This document shows, piece after piece, positions 49,101 through 63,567 of a stretch of DNA of 64,000 bases. Numbering within the stretch: position 1 is the first letter of the stretch; every line of letters starts with the position of its first letter. A program made the translations under genes and the position numbers. Below the pieces are notes generated by a model that saw only the letters and a program-made list of their open reading frames with translations, did no database searches and was not told where the DNA came from. The stretch comes from Paramacrobiotus metropolitanus (Eukaryota > Tardigrada > Eutardigrada > Parachela > Macrobiotidae), in the NCBI RefSeq assembly GCF_019649055.1, contig NW_026570446.1:57203-121202 (forward strand). The letters are read 5' to 3'.

Positions 49101-52100
49101 CAAAAAAAATTTCAACGAAAAAAGTTATGGAAAACTTGCATTTTCACCGGCATTTTTGGATCTCAATAACTACGTGGTGAAACTGCTCCAAAGTCTGCTT
49201 TTAAAAGTTATTCGATGCGCTGAGCACGAATTTCAAGTTGGGTTGCAAAAAATTTCACCGAAAAGTTATGGAAAACTTGACTTTTCACCGGCATTTTGAT
49301 CTCAATAACTACGTGGTGAAACTGCTCCAAAGTCTGCTTTTAAATGGTTATTCGATGCGCTGAGCACGAATCTGAAATTGGTTTGCAAAAGAATTTCACC
49401 AGAAAAAGTTACTGTCAGACGTGTCACATTTTCGCCATGTTGTGAGAACTCAATAACTACGTGGTGAAACTGCTCCAAAGTCTGCTTTTAAGGGTTATTC
49501 GATGCGCTGAGCACGAATTTCAAGTCGGTTTGCAAAAAAAATTTCAACGCAAAAAGTTATGGAAAACTTGCATTTTCACCGGCATTTTTTGATCTCAATA
49601 ACTACGTGGTGAAACTGCTCCAAAGTCTGCTTTTAAAAGTTATTCGATGCGCTGAGCACGAATTTCAAGTCGGGTTGCAAAAAAAATTTCACCGAAAAAA
49701 GTTATGGAAAACTTGACTTTTCCCCGGCATTTTTGGATCTCAATAACTACGTGGTGAAACTGCTAAAAAGTCTGCTTTAAATGGTTATTCGATGCGCTGA
49801 GCACGAATCTGAAATTGGTTTGCAAAAAAAATTTCACCAGAAAAAGTTACTTTCAGACGTGTCACATTTTCGCCATGTTGTCAGAACTCAATAACTACGT
49901 GGTGAAACAGCTCCAAAGTCTGCTTTTAAAGGTTATTCGATGCGCTGAGCACGAATCTGAAATCGGTTTGCAAAAAAAATTTCACCAGAAAAAGTTACTG
50001 TCAGACGTCACATTTTCGCCATGTTGTCAGAACTCAATAACTTCGTGGTAAAAACTGCTCAAAGTCTGCTTTTAAGGGTTATTCGATGCGCTGAGCACGA
50101 ATTTTAAGTCGGTTTGCAAAAAAAATTTCAACGAAAAAAGTTATGGAAAACTTGACTTTTCACCGGCATTTTTGGATCTCAATAACTACGTGGTGAAACA
50201 GCTCCAAAGTCTGCTTTTAAGGGTTGTTCGATGCGCTGAGCACGAATCTGAAATCGGTTTGCAAAAAAAATTTCACCAGAAAAAGTTACTGTCAGACGTG
50301 TCACATTTTCGCCATGTTGTGACAACTCAATAACTACGTGGTGAAACTGCTCCAAAGTCTGCTTTTAAGGGTTATTCGATGCGCTGAGCACGAATTTTAA
50401 GTCGGTTTGCAAAAAAAAATTCACCGAAAAAAGTTATGGAAAACTTGACTTTTCACCGGCATTTTTGGATCTCAATAACTACGTGGTGAAACAGCTCCAA
50501 AGTCTGCTTTTAAAAGTTATTCGATGCGCTGAGCACGAATCTGAAATTGGTTTGCAAAAAAAATTTCACCAGAAAAAGTTACTGTCAGACGTGTCACATT
50601 TTCGCCATGTTGTCAGAACTCAATAACTACGTGGTGAAACAGCTCCAAAGTCTGCTTTTAAAGGTTATTCGATGCGCTGAGCACGAATCTGAAATCGGTT
50701 TGCAAAAAAAATTTCACCAGAAAAAGTTACTGTCAGACGTGTCACATTTTCGCCATGTTGTCAGAACTCAATAACTTCGTGGTGAAACTGCCCAAGTCTG
50801 CTTTTAAGGGTTATTCGATGCGCTGAGCACGAATTTTAAGTCGGTTTTGCAAAAAAAAATTTCAACGAAAAAAAGTTATGGAAAACTTGACTTTTCACCG
50901 GCATTTTTGATCTCAATAACTACGTGGTGAAACTGCTCCAAAGTCTGCTTTTAAGGGTTGTTCGATGCGCTGAGCACGAATCTGAAATCGGTTTGCAAAA
51001 AAATTTCACCAGAAAAGTTACTGTCAGACGTCACATTTTCGCCATGTTGTGAGAACTCAATAACTACGTGGTGAAACTGCTCCAAAGTCTGCGTTTAGGG
51101 TTATTCGATGCGCTGAGCACGAATTTTAAGTCGGTTTGCAAAAAAAATTTCACCGAAAAAAGTTATGGAAAACTTGACTTTTCACCGGCATTTTTGGATC
51201 TCAATAACTACGTGGTGAAACAGCTCCAAAGTCTGCTTTTAAGAGTTATTCGATGCGCTGAGCACGAATCTGAAATTGGTTCGCAAAAAAATTTCACCAG
51301 AAAAAGTTACTGTCAGACGTGTCACATTTTCGCCATGGTGTCAGAACTCAATAACGACGTGTTGAAACTGCTCCAAAGTCTCCTTTTTAAGGGTTATTCG
51401 ATGCGCTGAGGTCACGAATTTGGTCGGTTTGCAAAAAAATTTCAACGAAAAAAGTTATGGAAAACTTTGCATTTTCACCGGCATTTTTGATCTCAATAAC
51501 TACGTGGTGAAACTGCTCCAAAGTCTGCTTCTAAAAGTTATTCGATGCGCTGAGCACGAATTTCAAGTCGGGTTGCAAAAAAAACTTAACCGAAAAGTTA
51601 TGGAAAACTTGCATTTTCACCGGCATTTCTGGATCTCAATAACTACGTGGTGAAACAGCTCCAAAGTCTGCTTTTAAAGGTTATTCGATGCGCTGAGCAC
51701 GAATCTGAAATCGGTTTGCAAAAAAAATTTCACCAGAAAAAGTTACTGTCAGACGTGTCACATTTTCGCCATGTTGTCAGAACTCAATAACTTCGTGGTA
51801 AAACTGCTCCAAGGTCTGCTTTTAAGGGTTATTCGATGCGCTGAGCACGAATTTTAAGTCGGTTTGCAAAAAAAATTTCAACGAAAAAAGTTATGGAAAA
51901 CTTGACTTTTCACCGGCATTTTTGGATCTCAATAACTACGTGGTGAAACAGCTCCAAAGTCTGCTTTTAAGGGTTGTTTGATGCGCTGAGCACGAATTTT
52001 AAGTCGGGTTGCAAAAAAAATTTCACCGAAAAAAGTTATGGAAAACTTGCATTTTCACCGGCATTTTTGGATCTCAATAACTACGTGGTGAAACAGCTCC

Positions 52101-53000
52101 AAAGTCTGCTTTATGGGTTATTCGATGCGCTGAGCACGAATCTGAAATCGGTTTGCAAAAAAAATTTCACCAGAAAAAGTTACTGTCAGACGTGTCACAT
52201 TTTCGCCATGTTGTGAGAGCTCAATAACTACGTGGTGAAACTGCTCCAAAGTCTGCTTTTGAAGGTTATTCGATGCGCTGAGCACGAATCTGAAATCGGT
52301 TTGCAAAAAAAATTTCACCAGAAAAGTTACTGTCAGACGTCACATTTTCGCCATGTTGTCAGAACTCAATAACTACGTGGTGAAACTGCTCCAAGGTCTG
52401 CTTTTAGGGTTATTCGATGCGCTGAGCACGAATTTTAAGTCGGGTTTTCAAAAAAATTTCACCGAAAAAGTTATGGAAAACTTGACTTTCACCGGCATTT
52501 TGATCTCAATAACTACGTGGTGAAACAGCTCCAAAGTCTGCTTTTAAGAGTTATTCGATGCGCTGAGCACGAATCTGAAATAGGTTCGCAAAAAAATTTC
52601 ACCAGAAAAGTTACTGTCAGACGTGTCACATTTTCGCCATGTTGTAAGAACTCAATAACTACGTGGTGAAACTGCTCCAAAGTCTGCTTTAAGGGTTATT
52701 CGATGCGCTGAGCACGAATTTTAAGTCGGTTTGCAAAAAAATTTCACCGAAAAGTTATGGAAAACTTGACTTTTCACCGGCATTTTTGGATCTCAATAAC
52801 TACGTGGTGAAACAGCTCCAAAGTCTGCTTTTAAGAGTTATTCGATGCGCTGAGCACGAATCTGAAATTGGTTCGCAAAAAATTTCACCAGAAAAGTTAC
52901 TGTCAGACGTGTCATTTTCGCCATGGTGTCAGAACTCAATAACTACGTGGTGAAACTGCTCCAAAGTCTGCTCTTTGCTAGGGTTATTCGATGCGCTGAG
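46197..53000 (+). repeat. Satellite block III: right-hand subfamily, fairly regular
   Basis: About 47 monomers with A and B alternating more regularly than in block I. Diagnostic variants are B with cttgcattttcacc, ggatctc instead of agatctc, and either tttcaagtcgggttgc or ttttaagtcggtttgc; and A with gtgaaacagctcc, ggttcgcaaa and ccatggtgtcag. Sub-repeats include actgctaaaaagtctgc followed by ttaaatggttattcg (near 47440, 47875 and 49765; also 40980) and ggttagcaaaa (near 47060 and 48952). The ttttaag variant places a TAA in the long repeat frame. No gene is present. Confidence 0.87.
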
Positions 53001-55083
53001 CACGAATTTTAAGTCGGTTTGCAAAAAAAATTTGCAACGAAAAACGTTATGGAAAACTTGACTTTCACCGGCATTTTTGATCTCAATAACTACGTGGTGA
53101 AACAGCTCCAAAGTCTGCTTTAAGAGTTATTCGATGCGCTGAGCACGAATCTGAAATTGGTTCGCAAAAAAATTTCACCAGAAAAGTTACTGTCAGACGT
53201 CACATTTTCGCCATGGTGTCAGAACTCAATAACGACGTGTTGAAACTGCTCCAAAGTCTCCTTTTAAGGGTTATTCGATGCGCTGAGACACGAATTTAAG
53301 TCGGTTTGCAAAAAAAATTTCACCGAAAAAGTTATGGAAAACTTGCATTTTCACCGGCATTTTTGGATCTCAATAACTACGTGGTGAAACTGCTCCAAAG
53401 TCTGCTTTTAAAGTTATTCGATGCGCTGAGCACGAATTTGAAAGTCGGGTTGCAAAAAAAATTTCACCGAAAAGTTATGGAAAACTTGCATTTTCACCGG
53501 CATTTTTGATCTCAATAACTACGTGGTGAAACTGCTCCAAAGTCTGCTTTTAAGGGTTATTCGATGCGCTGAGCACGAATTTTAAGTCGGTTTGCAAAAA
53601 AAATTTCACGAAAAAAGTTATGGAAAACTTGCATTTTCACCGGCATTTTGATCTCAATAACTACGTGGTGAAACTGCTCCAAAGTCTGCTTTTAAGGGTT
53701 ATTCGATGCGCTGAGCACGAATTTCAAGTCGGTTGCAAAAAAAATTTCACCAAAAAAGTTATGGAAAACTTGACATTTTCACCGGCATTTTGATCTCAAT
53801 AACTACGTGGTGAAACTGCTCCAAAGTCTGCTCTTTAAGGGTTATTCGATGCGCTGAGCACGAATTTTAAGTCGGTTTGCAAAAAAATTTCACCGAAAAA
53901 GTTATGGAAAACTTGATTTTCACCGGCATTTTGATCTCAATAACTACGTGGTGAAACTGCTCCAAAGTCTGCTTTTAAGAGTTATTCGATGCGCTGAGCA
54001 CGAATCTGAAATTGGTTTGCAAAAAAATTTCACCAGAAAAGTTACTGTCAGACGTGTCACATTTTCGCCATGGTGTCAGAACTCAATAACTACGTGGTGA
54101 AACTGCTCCAAAGTCTGCTTTTAAGGGTTATTCGATGCGCTGAGCACGAATTTAAGTCGGTTTGCAAAAAAATTTCAACGAAAAGTTATGGAAAACTTGA
54201 TTTTCACCGGCATTTTGATCTCAATAACTACGTGGTGAAACTGCTCCAAAGTCTGCTTTTAAAAGCTCATTCGATGCGCTGAGCACGAATTTGAAGTCGG
54301 TTGCAAAAAAATTTCACCGAAAAAAGTTATGGAAAACTTGCATTTTCACCGGCATTTTGATCTCAATAACTACGTGGTGAAACTGCTCCAAAGTCTGCTT
54401 TTAAGGTTATTCGATGCGCTGAGCACGAATCTGAAATCGGTTTGCAAAAAAAATTTCACCAGAAAAGTTACTGTCAGACGTGTCACATTTTCGCCATGTT
54501 GTGATCTCAATAACTACGTGGTGAAACTGCTCCAAAGTCTGCTTTTAAGGTTATTCGATGCGCTGAGCACGAATCTGAAATCGGTTTGCAAAAAAAATTT
54601 CACCAGAAAGTTACTGTCAGACGTGTCACATTTTCGCCATGTTGTCAGAACTCAATAACTACGTGGTAAAACTGCTCCAAGGTCTGCTTTTAAGGGTTAT
54701 TCGATGCGCTGAGCACGAATTTTAAGTCGGTTTGCAAAAAAAAATTTCACCGAAAAGTTATGGAAAACTTGACTTTTCACCGGCATTTTTGATCTCAATA
54801 ACTACGTGGTGAAACAGCTCCAAAGTCTGCTTTTAAGAGTTATTCGATGCGCTGAGCACGAATCTGAAATCGGTTCGCAAAAAAAATTTCACCAGAAAAG
54901 TTACTGTCAGACGTGTCACATTTTCGCCATGTTGTCAGAACTCAATAACTACGTGGTGAAACTGCTCCAAAGTCTGCATTTAAGGGTTATTCGATGCGCT
55001 GAGCACGAATTTTAAGTCGGTTTGCAAAAAAAATTTCACCGAAAAAAGTTATGGAAAACTTGACTTTTCACCGGCATTTTGAT

Positions 55084-55276
55084 CTCAATAACTACGTGGT
55101 GAATAAAGTCTACGATGCGCTGAGCACGAATCTGAGGTTTGCTTTCACCAGAAAAGTTACTGTCAGACGTGTTTAAGGTTATTCGATGCGCTGAGCACGA
55201 ATCTGAAATCGGTTTGCAAAAAAATTTCACCAGAAAAGTTACTGTCAGACGTCACATTTTCGCCATGTTGTCAGAA
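55084..55276 (+). repeat. Rearranged monomer pair, 193 bp
   Basis: The unit begins normally, skips from gtggtgaa to taaagtctacgatgcgctg, loses the A-run (tctgaggtttgctttcacc), and reaches gtcagacgtgt. It then jumps back to ttaaggttattcgatg and completes a normal A unit. It therefore contains the gatgcgctgagcacg core twice within one and a third monomer lengths. Confidence 0.8.
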
Positions 55277-58200
55277 CTCAATAACTACGTGGTGAAACTG
55301 CTCCAAAGTCTGCTTTTAAGGGTTATTCGATGCGCTGAGCACGAATTTTAAGTCGGTTTGCAAAAAAATTTCACCGAAAAAGTTATGGAAAACTTGCATT
55401 TTCACCGGCATTTTGATCTCAATAACTACGTGGTGAAACAGCTCCAAAGTCTGCTTTTAAGAGTTATTCGATGCGCTGAGCACGAATCTGAAATCGGTTT
55501 GCAAAAAAAATTTCACCAGAAAAGTTACTGTCAGACGTGTCACATTTTCGCCATGTTGTGAGAACTCAATAACTACGTGGTGAAACTGCTCCAAAGTCTG
55601 CTTTTAAGGGTTATTCGATGCGCTGAGCACGAATTTTAAGTCGGTTTGCAAAAAAAATCACCGAAAAAAGTTATGGAAAACTTGACTTTTCACCGGCATT
55701 TTGATCTCAATAACTACGTGGTGAAACAGCTCCAAAGTCTGCTTTTAAGAGTTATTCGATGCGCTGAGCACGAATCTGAAATCGGTTTGCAAAAAAGTTT
55801 CACCAGAAAGTTACGTCAGACGTGTCACATTTTCGCCATGTTGTCAGAACTCAAGAACTTCGTGGTGAAACTGCTCCAAAGTCTGCTTTAAGGGTTATTC
55901 GATGCGCTGAGCACGAATTTTAAGTCGGTTTGCAAAAAAAATTTCACCGAAAAAGTTATGGAAAACTTGCATTTTCACCGGCATTTTGATCTCAATAACT
56001 ACGTGGTGAAACAGCTCCAAAGTCTGCTTTAAGAGTTATTCGATGCGCTGAGCACGAATCTGAAATTGGTTCGCAAAAAAATTTCACCAGAAAAGTTACT
56101 GTCAGACGTGTCACATTTTCGCCATGTTGTCAGAACTCAATAACTACGTGGTGAAACTGCTCCAAAGTCTGCTTTTAAGGGTTATTCGATGCGCTGAGCA
56201 CGAATTTTAAGTCGGTTTGCAAAAAAAATTTCACCGAAAAAGTTATGGAAAACTTGACTTTTCACCGGCATTTTTGATCTCAATAACTACGTGGTGAAAC
56301 TGTTCCAAAGTCTGCTTTTAAGGGTTATTCGATGCGCTGAGCACGAATTTCGTCGGTTTGCAAAAAAATTTCACCGAAAAGTTATGGAAAACTTGTATTT
56401 TCACCGCATTTTTGGATCTCAATAACTACGTGGTGAAACAGCTCCAAAGTCTGCTTTTAAGGGTTATTCGATGCGCTGAGCACGAATCTGAAATCGGTTT
56501 GCAAAAAAAATTTCACCAGAAAAAGTTACTGTCAGACGTGTCACATTTTCGCCATGTTGTGAGAACTCAATAACTACGTGGTGAAACTGCTCCAAAGTCT
56601 GCTTTTAAGGTTATTCGATGCGCTGAGCACGAATTTGAAATCGGTTTGCAAAAAAATTTCACCAGAAAGTTACTGTCAGACGTGTCACATTTTCGCCATG
56701 TTGTCAGAACTCAATAACTACGTGGTGAAACTGCTCCAAAGTCTGCTTTTAAGGGTTATTCGATGCGCTGAGCACGAATTTCAAGTCGGGTTGCAAAAAA
56801 AATTTCACCGAAAAAAGTTATGGAAAACTTGCATTTTCACCGGCATTTTTGGATCTCAATAACTACGTGGTGAAACAGCTCCAAAGTCTGCTTTTAAGGG
56901 TTATTCGATGCGCTGAGCACGAATCTGAAATTGGTTCGCAAAAAAAATTTCACCAGAAAAAGTTACTGTCAGACGTGTCACATTTTCGCCATGTTGTGAG
57001 AACTCAATAACTACGTGGTGAAACTGCTCCAAAGTCTGCTTTTAAGGGTTATTCGATGCGCTGAGCACGAATTTTAAGTCGGTTTGCAAAAAAAAATCAC
57101 CGAAAAAGTTATGGAAAACTTGACTTTTCACCGGCATTTTTGATCTCAATAACTACGTGGTGAAACTGCTCCAAAGTCTGCTTTATAAGTTATTCGATGC
57201 GCTGAGCACGAATTTCAAGTCGGTTTGCAAAAAAATTTCACCGAAAAAGTTATGGAAAACTTGCATTTTCACCGGCATTTTTGATCTCAATAACTACGTG
57301 GTGAAACTGCTCCAAAGTCTGCTTTTAAGGGTTATTCGATGCGCTGAGCACGAATTTGAAATCGGTTTGCAAAAAAAATTTCACCAGAAAAGTTATGGAA
57401 ATGTCACATTTTCGCCATGTTGAGATCTCAATAACTACGTGGTGAAACTGCTCCAAAGTCTGCTTTTAAGGTTATTCGATGCGCTGAGCACGAATCTGAA
57501 ATCGGTTTGCAAAAAAATTTCACCAGAAAAGTTACTGTCAGACGTGTCACATTTTCGCCATGTTGTCAGAACTCAATAACTACGTGGTGAAACTGCTCCA
57601 AAGTCTGCTTTTAAGGGTTATTCGATGCGCTGAGCACGAATTTAAGTCGGTTTGCAAAAAAAATCACCGAAAAGTTATGGAAAACTTGCATTTCACCGGC
57701 ATTTTGATCTCAATAACTACGTGGTGAAACAGCTCCAAAGTCTGCTTTTAAGGGTTATTCGATGCGCTGAGCACGAATCTGAAATCGGTTTGCAAAAAAA
57801 ATTTCACCAGAAAAGTTACTGTCAGACGTCACATTTTCGCCATGTTGTAGAACTCAATAACTACGTGGTGAAACTGCTCCAAAGTCTGCTTTTAAGGGTT
57901 ATTCGATGCGCTGAGCACGAATTTTAAGTCGGTTTGCAAAAAAAATTTCACCGAAAAAAGCTATGGACAACTTGATTTTCACCGGCATTTTTGATCTCAA
58001 TAACTACGTGGTGAAACTGCTCCAAAGTCTGCTTTTAAAGTTATTCGATGCGCTGAGCACGAATTCAAATCGGTTTGCAAAAAAAATTTCACCGAAAAGT
58101 TATGGAAAACTTGCATTTTCACCGGCATTTTGATCTCAATAACTACGTGGTGAAACTGCTCCAAAGTCTGCTTTTAAGGGTTATTCGATGCGCTGAGCAC

Positions 58201-61200
58201 GAATCTGAAATCGGTTTGCAAAAAAATTTCACCAGAAAAGTTATGTCAGACGTCACATTTTCGCCATGTTGTCAGACTCAATAACTACGTGGTGAAACAG
58301 CTCCAAAGTCTGCTTTAAGGTTATTCGATGCGCTGAGCACGAATTTTAAGTCGGTTTGCAAAAAAAATTTCACCGAAAAAAGTTATGAAAACTTGATTTT
58401 CACCGGCATTTTGATCTCAATAACTACGTGGTGAAACTGCTCCAAAGTCTGCTTTTAAGGGTTATTCGATGCGCTGAGCACGAATTTCGTCGGTTTGCAA
58501 AAAAAATTTGACCGTGAAAAGTTATGGAAAACTTGACTTTTCACCGGCATTTTTGATCTCAATAACTACGTGGTGAAACAGCTCCAAAGTCTGCTTTTAA
58601 GGGTTATTCGATGCGCTGAGCACGAATCTGAAATCGGTTTGCAAAAAAATTTCACCAGAAAAGTTATGTCAGACGTGTCACATTTTCGCCATGTTGTGAG
58701 AACTCAATAACTACGTGGTGAAACTGCTCCAAAGTCTGCTTTTAAGGTTATTCGATGCGCTGAGTACGAATCTGAAGTCGGTTTGCAAAAAAAATTTCAC
58801 CAGAAAAGTTATGTCAAACGTGACATTTTCGCCATTTGTCAGGACTCAATAACTACGTGGTGAAACTGCTCCAAAGTCTGCTTTTAAGGGTTATTCGATG
58901 CGCTGAGCACGAATCTGAAATCGGTTTGCAAAAAAAATTTCACCAGAAAAGTTACTGTCAGACGTCACATTGTCGCCATGTTGTCAGAACTCAATAACTA
59001 CGTGGTGAAACTGCTCCAAAGTCTGCTTTTAAGGGTTATTCGATGCGCTGAGCACGAATTTTAAGTCGGTTTTGCAAAAAAATTTCACCGAAAAAGTTAT
59101 GGAAAACTTGACTTTCACCGGCATTTTTGATCTCAATAACTACGTGGTGAAACTGCTCCAAAGTCTGCTTTTAAGGGTTATTCGATGCGCTGAGCACGAA
59201 TCTGAAATCGGTTTGCAAAAAAATTTCACCAGAAAAGTTACTGTCAGACGTCACATTTTCGCCATGTTGTGAGAACTCAATAACTACGTGGTGAAACTGC
59301 TCCAAAGTCTGCTTTTAAGGGTTATTCGATGCGCTGAGCACGAATTTTAAGTCGGTTTGCAAAAAAAATTTCACCAAAAAGTTATGTCAAACGTTCACAT
59401 TTTCGCCATTTGAGATCTCAATAACTACGTGGTGAAACTGCTCCAAAGTCTGCTTTTAAGGTTATTCGATGCGCTGAGCACGAATCTGAAATCGGTTTGC
59501 AAAAAAAATTTCACCAGAAAAAGTTATGGAAAACTGTCACATTTTCGCCATTTTGGATCTCAATAACTACGTGGTGAAACTGCTCCAAAGTCTGCTTTTA
59601 AGGTTATTCGATGCGCTGAGCACGAATCTCAAGTCGGTTTGCAAAAAAAATTTCACCAGAAAAGTTACTGTCAGACGTCACATTTTCGCCATGTTGTCAG
59701 AACTCAATAACTACGTGGTGAAACTGCTCCAAAGTCTGCTTTTAAGGGTTATTCGATGCGCTGAGCACGAATTTTAAGTCGGTTTGCAAAAAAATTTCAC
59801 CGAAAAAAGTTATGGAAAACTTGACTTTTCACCGGCATTTTTGATCTCAATAACTACGTGGTGAAACAGCTCCAAAGTCTGCTTTTAAGGGTTATTCGAT
59901 GCGCTGAGCACGAATCTGAAATCGGTTTGCAAAAAAATTTCACCAGAAAAGTTACTGTCAGACGTGTCACATTTTCGCCATGTTGTGAGAACTCAATAAC
60001 TACGTGGTGAAACAGCTCCAAAGTCTGCTTTAAGGGTTATTCGATGCGCTGAGCACGAATTTAAGTCGGTTTGCAAAAAAAAATCACCGAAAAAAGTTAT
60101 GGAAAACTTGACTTTTCACCGGCATTTTGATCTCAATAACTACGTGGTGAAACTGCTCCAAAGTCTGCTTTTAAGGGTTATTCGATGCGCTGGAGCACGA
60201 ATTTTAAGTCGATTTGCAAAAAAAATTTCAACGAAAAAAGTTATGGAAAACTTGCATTTTCACCGGCATTTTGGATCTCAATAACTACGTGGTGAAACTG
60301 CCCAAAGTCTGCTTTAAGGGTTATTCGATGCGCTGAGCACGAATCTCAAGTCGGTTTGCAAAAAAATTTCACCAAGTTACTGTCAGACGTGTCACATTTT
60401 CGCCATTTTGAGATCTCAATAACTACGTGGTGAAACAGCCCAAAGTCTGCTTTTATGAGTTATTCTGATGCGCTGAGCACGAATCTGAAATCGGTTTGCA
60501 AAAAAAATTTCACCAGAAAGTTACTGTCAGACGTGTCACATTTTCGCCATGTTGTGAGAACTCAATAACTACGTGGTGAAACTGCTCCAAAGTCTGCTTT
60601 TAAGGGTTATTCGATGCGCTGAGCACGAATCTTAAGTCGGTTTTGCAAAAAATTTCACCGAAAAAAGTTATGGAAAACTTGACTTTTCACCGGCATTTTG
60701 ATCTCAATAACTACGTGGTGAAACTGCTCCAAAGTCTGCTTTTATGGTTATTCGATGCGCTGAGCACGAATTTAAGTCGGTTTGCAAAAAAAATTTCACC
60801 GAAAGTTATGGAAAACTTGCATTTTCACCGGCATTTTTGATCTCAATAACTACGTGGTGAAACTGTCCAAAGTCTGCTTTAAGGGTTATTCGATGCGCTG
60901 AGCACGAATTTCAAGTCGGTTTGCAAAAAATTTCACCGAAAAAAGTTATGGAAAACTTGTCATTTCACCGGCATTTTTGATCTCAATAACTACGTGGTGA
61001 AACTGCTCCAAAGTCTGCTTTTAAGGGTTATTCGATGCGCTGAGCACGAATCTTAAGTCGGTTTGCAAAAAAATTTCACCAGAAAAGTTACTGTCAGACG
61101 TCACATTTTCGCCATGTTGTCAGATCTCAATAACTACGTGGTGAAACTGCTCCAAAGTCTGCTTTGGGTTATTCGATGCGCTGAGCACGAATTTTAAGTC

Positions 61201-63527
61201 GGTTTGCAAAAAAAATTCACCGAAAAAGTTATGGAAAACTTGACTTTTCACCGGCATTTTGATCTCAATAACTACGTGGTGAAACTGCTCCAAAGTCTGC
61301 TTTTAAGAGTTATTCGATGCGCTGAGCACGAATCTGAAATCGGTTTGCAAAAAAATTTCACCAGAAAGTTACTGTCAGACGTGTCACATTTTCGCCATGT
61401 TGTCAGAACTCAATAACTACGTGGTGAAACTGCTCCAAAGTCTGCTTTAAGGGTTATTCGATGCGCTGAGCACGAATTTAAGTCGGTTTGCAAAAAAAAT
61501 TTCAACGTAAAAAGTTATGGAAAACTTGATTTTCACCGGCATTTTTGATCTCAATAACTACGTGGTGAAACAGCTCCGAAAGTCTGCTTTTAAGAGTTAT
61601 TCGATGCGCTGAGCACGAATCTGAAATTGGTTTGCAAAAAAAATTTCACCAGAAAAGTTTACTTGTCAGACGTGTCACATTTTCGCCATGTTGTGAGAAC
61701 TCAATAACTACGTGGTGAAACTGCTCCAAAGTCTGCTTTTAAGGGTTATTCGATGCGCTGAGCACGAATTTTAAGTCGGTTTGCAAAAAAAAATTTCACC
61801 GAAAAAGTTATGGAAAACTTGATCTTCACCGGCATTTTTGATCTCAATAACTACGTGGTGAAACTGCTCCAAAGTCTGCTTTTAAGGGTTATTCGATGCG
61901 CTGAGCACGAATTCGAAATCGGTTTGCAAAAAAAATTTCAACGAAAAAGTTATGGAAAACTTGCATTTTCACCGGCATTTTGATCTCAATAACTACGTGG
62001 TGAAACTGCTCCAAAGTCTGCTTTAAGGGTTATTCGATGCGCTGAGCACGAATTTCAAGTCGGTTTGCAAAAAAATTTCAACCGAAAAAAGTTATGAAAA
62101 CTTGATTTTCACCGGCATTTTTGATCTCAATAACTACGTGGTGAAACTGTCCAAAGTCTGCTTTTAAAAGTTATTCGATGCGCTGAGCACGAATTTGAAA
62201 TCGGTTTGCAAAAAAATTTCACCGAAAAAAGTTATGGAAAACTTGCATTTTCACCGGCATTTTTGATCTCAATAACTACGTGGTGAAACAGCTCCAAAGT
62301 CTGCTTTTTAAGGTTATTCGATGCGCTGAGCACGAATTCTTAAAGTCGGTTTGCAAAAAAAATTTCACCAGAAAAGTTACTGTCAGACGTGTCACATTTT
62401 CGCCATGTTGTCGAACTCAATAACTACGTGGTGAAACTGCTCCAAAGTCTGTTTTAAGGGTTATTCGATGCGCTGAGCACGAATTTTAAGTCGGTTTGCA
62501 AAAAAAATTTCACCGAAAAAAGTTATGGAAAACTTGACTTTTCACCGGCATTTTGATCTCAATAACTACGTGGTGAAACAGCTCCAAAGTCTGCTTTTAA
62601 GGGTTATTCGGATGCGCTGAGCACGAATCTGAAATTGGTTTGCAAAAAAAATTTCACCAGAAAAGTTATTGTCAGACGTCACATTTTCGCCATGTTGTGA
62701 GAACTCAATAACTACGTGGTGAAACTGCTCCAAAGTCTGCTTTAAGGGTTATTCGATGCGCTGAGCACGAATTTGTCGGTTTGCAAAAAAAATTTCACCG
62801 AAAAAAGTTATGGAAAACTTGACTTTTCACCGGCATTTTTGATCTCAATAACTACGGTGAACTGCTCCAAAGTCTGCTTTTATGGGTTATTCGATGCGCT
62901 GAGCACGAATCTGAAATTGGTTTGCAAAAAAATTTCACCAGAAAGTTACTGTCAGACGTGTCACATTTTCGCCATGCTGTGAGAACTCAATAACTACGTG
63001 GTGAAACTGCTCCAAAGTCTGCTTTTATGGTTATCGATGCGCTGAGCACGAATTTTAAGTCGGTTTGCAAAAAAATTTCACCGAAAAAAGTTATGGAAAA
63101 CTTGATTTTCACCGGCATTTTTGATCTCAATAACTACGTGGTGAAACAGCTCCAAAGTCTGCTTTAAAGGGTTATTCGATGCGCTGAGCACGAATCTGAA
63201 ACCGGTTTGCAAAAAAATTTCACCAGAAAAGTTACTGTCAGACGTGTCACATTTTCGCCATGTTGTCAGAACTCAATAACTACGTGGTGAAACTGCTCCA
63301 AAGTCTGCTTTATGGTTATTCGATGCGCTGAGCACGAATTTTAAGTCGGTGCAAAAAAAAAATCACCGAAAAAAGTTATGGAAAACTTGACTTTTCACCG
63401 GCATTTTTGATCTCAATAACTACGGTGAAACTGCTCAAAGTCTGCTTTTAAGGGTTATTCGATGCGCTGAGCACGAATTTTAAGTCGGTTTGCAAAAAAA
63501 TTTCACCGAAAAAAGTTATGGAAACTT

Positions 63528-63567
63528 GCATTTTCACCGGCATTCATTCACCGGCATTTTTGATCTC
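63528..63567 (+). repeat. Small direct duplication inside a B monomer
   Basis: The sequence reads ttttcaccggcattcattcaccggcatttttgatc, so ttcaccggcatt is present twice in tandem. This is a local slippage-type duplication in an otherwise normal B unit. Confidence 0.8.
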
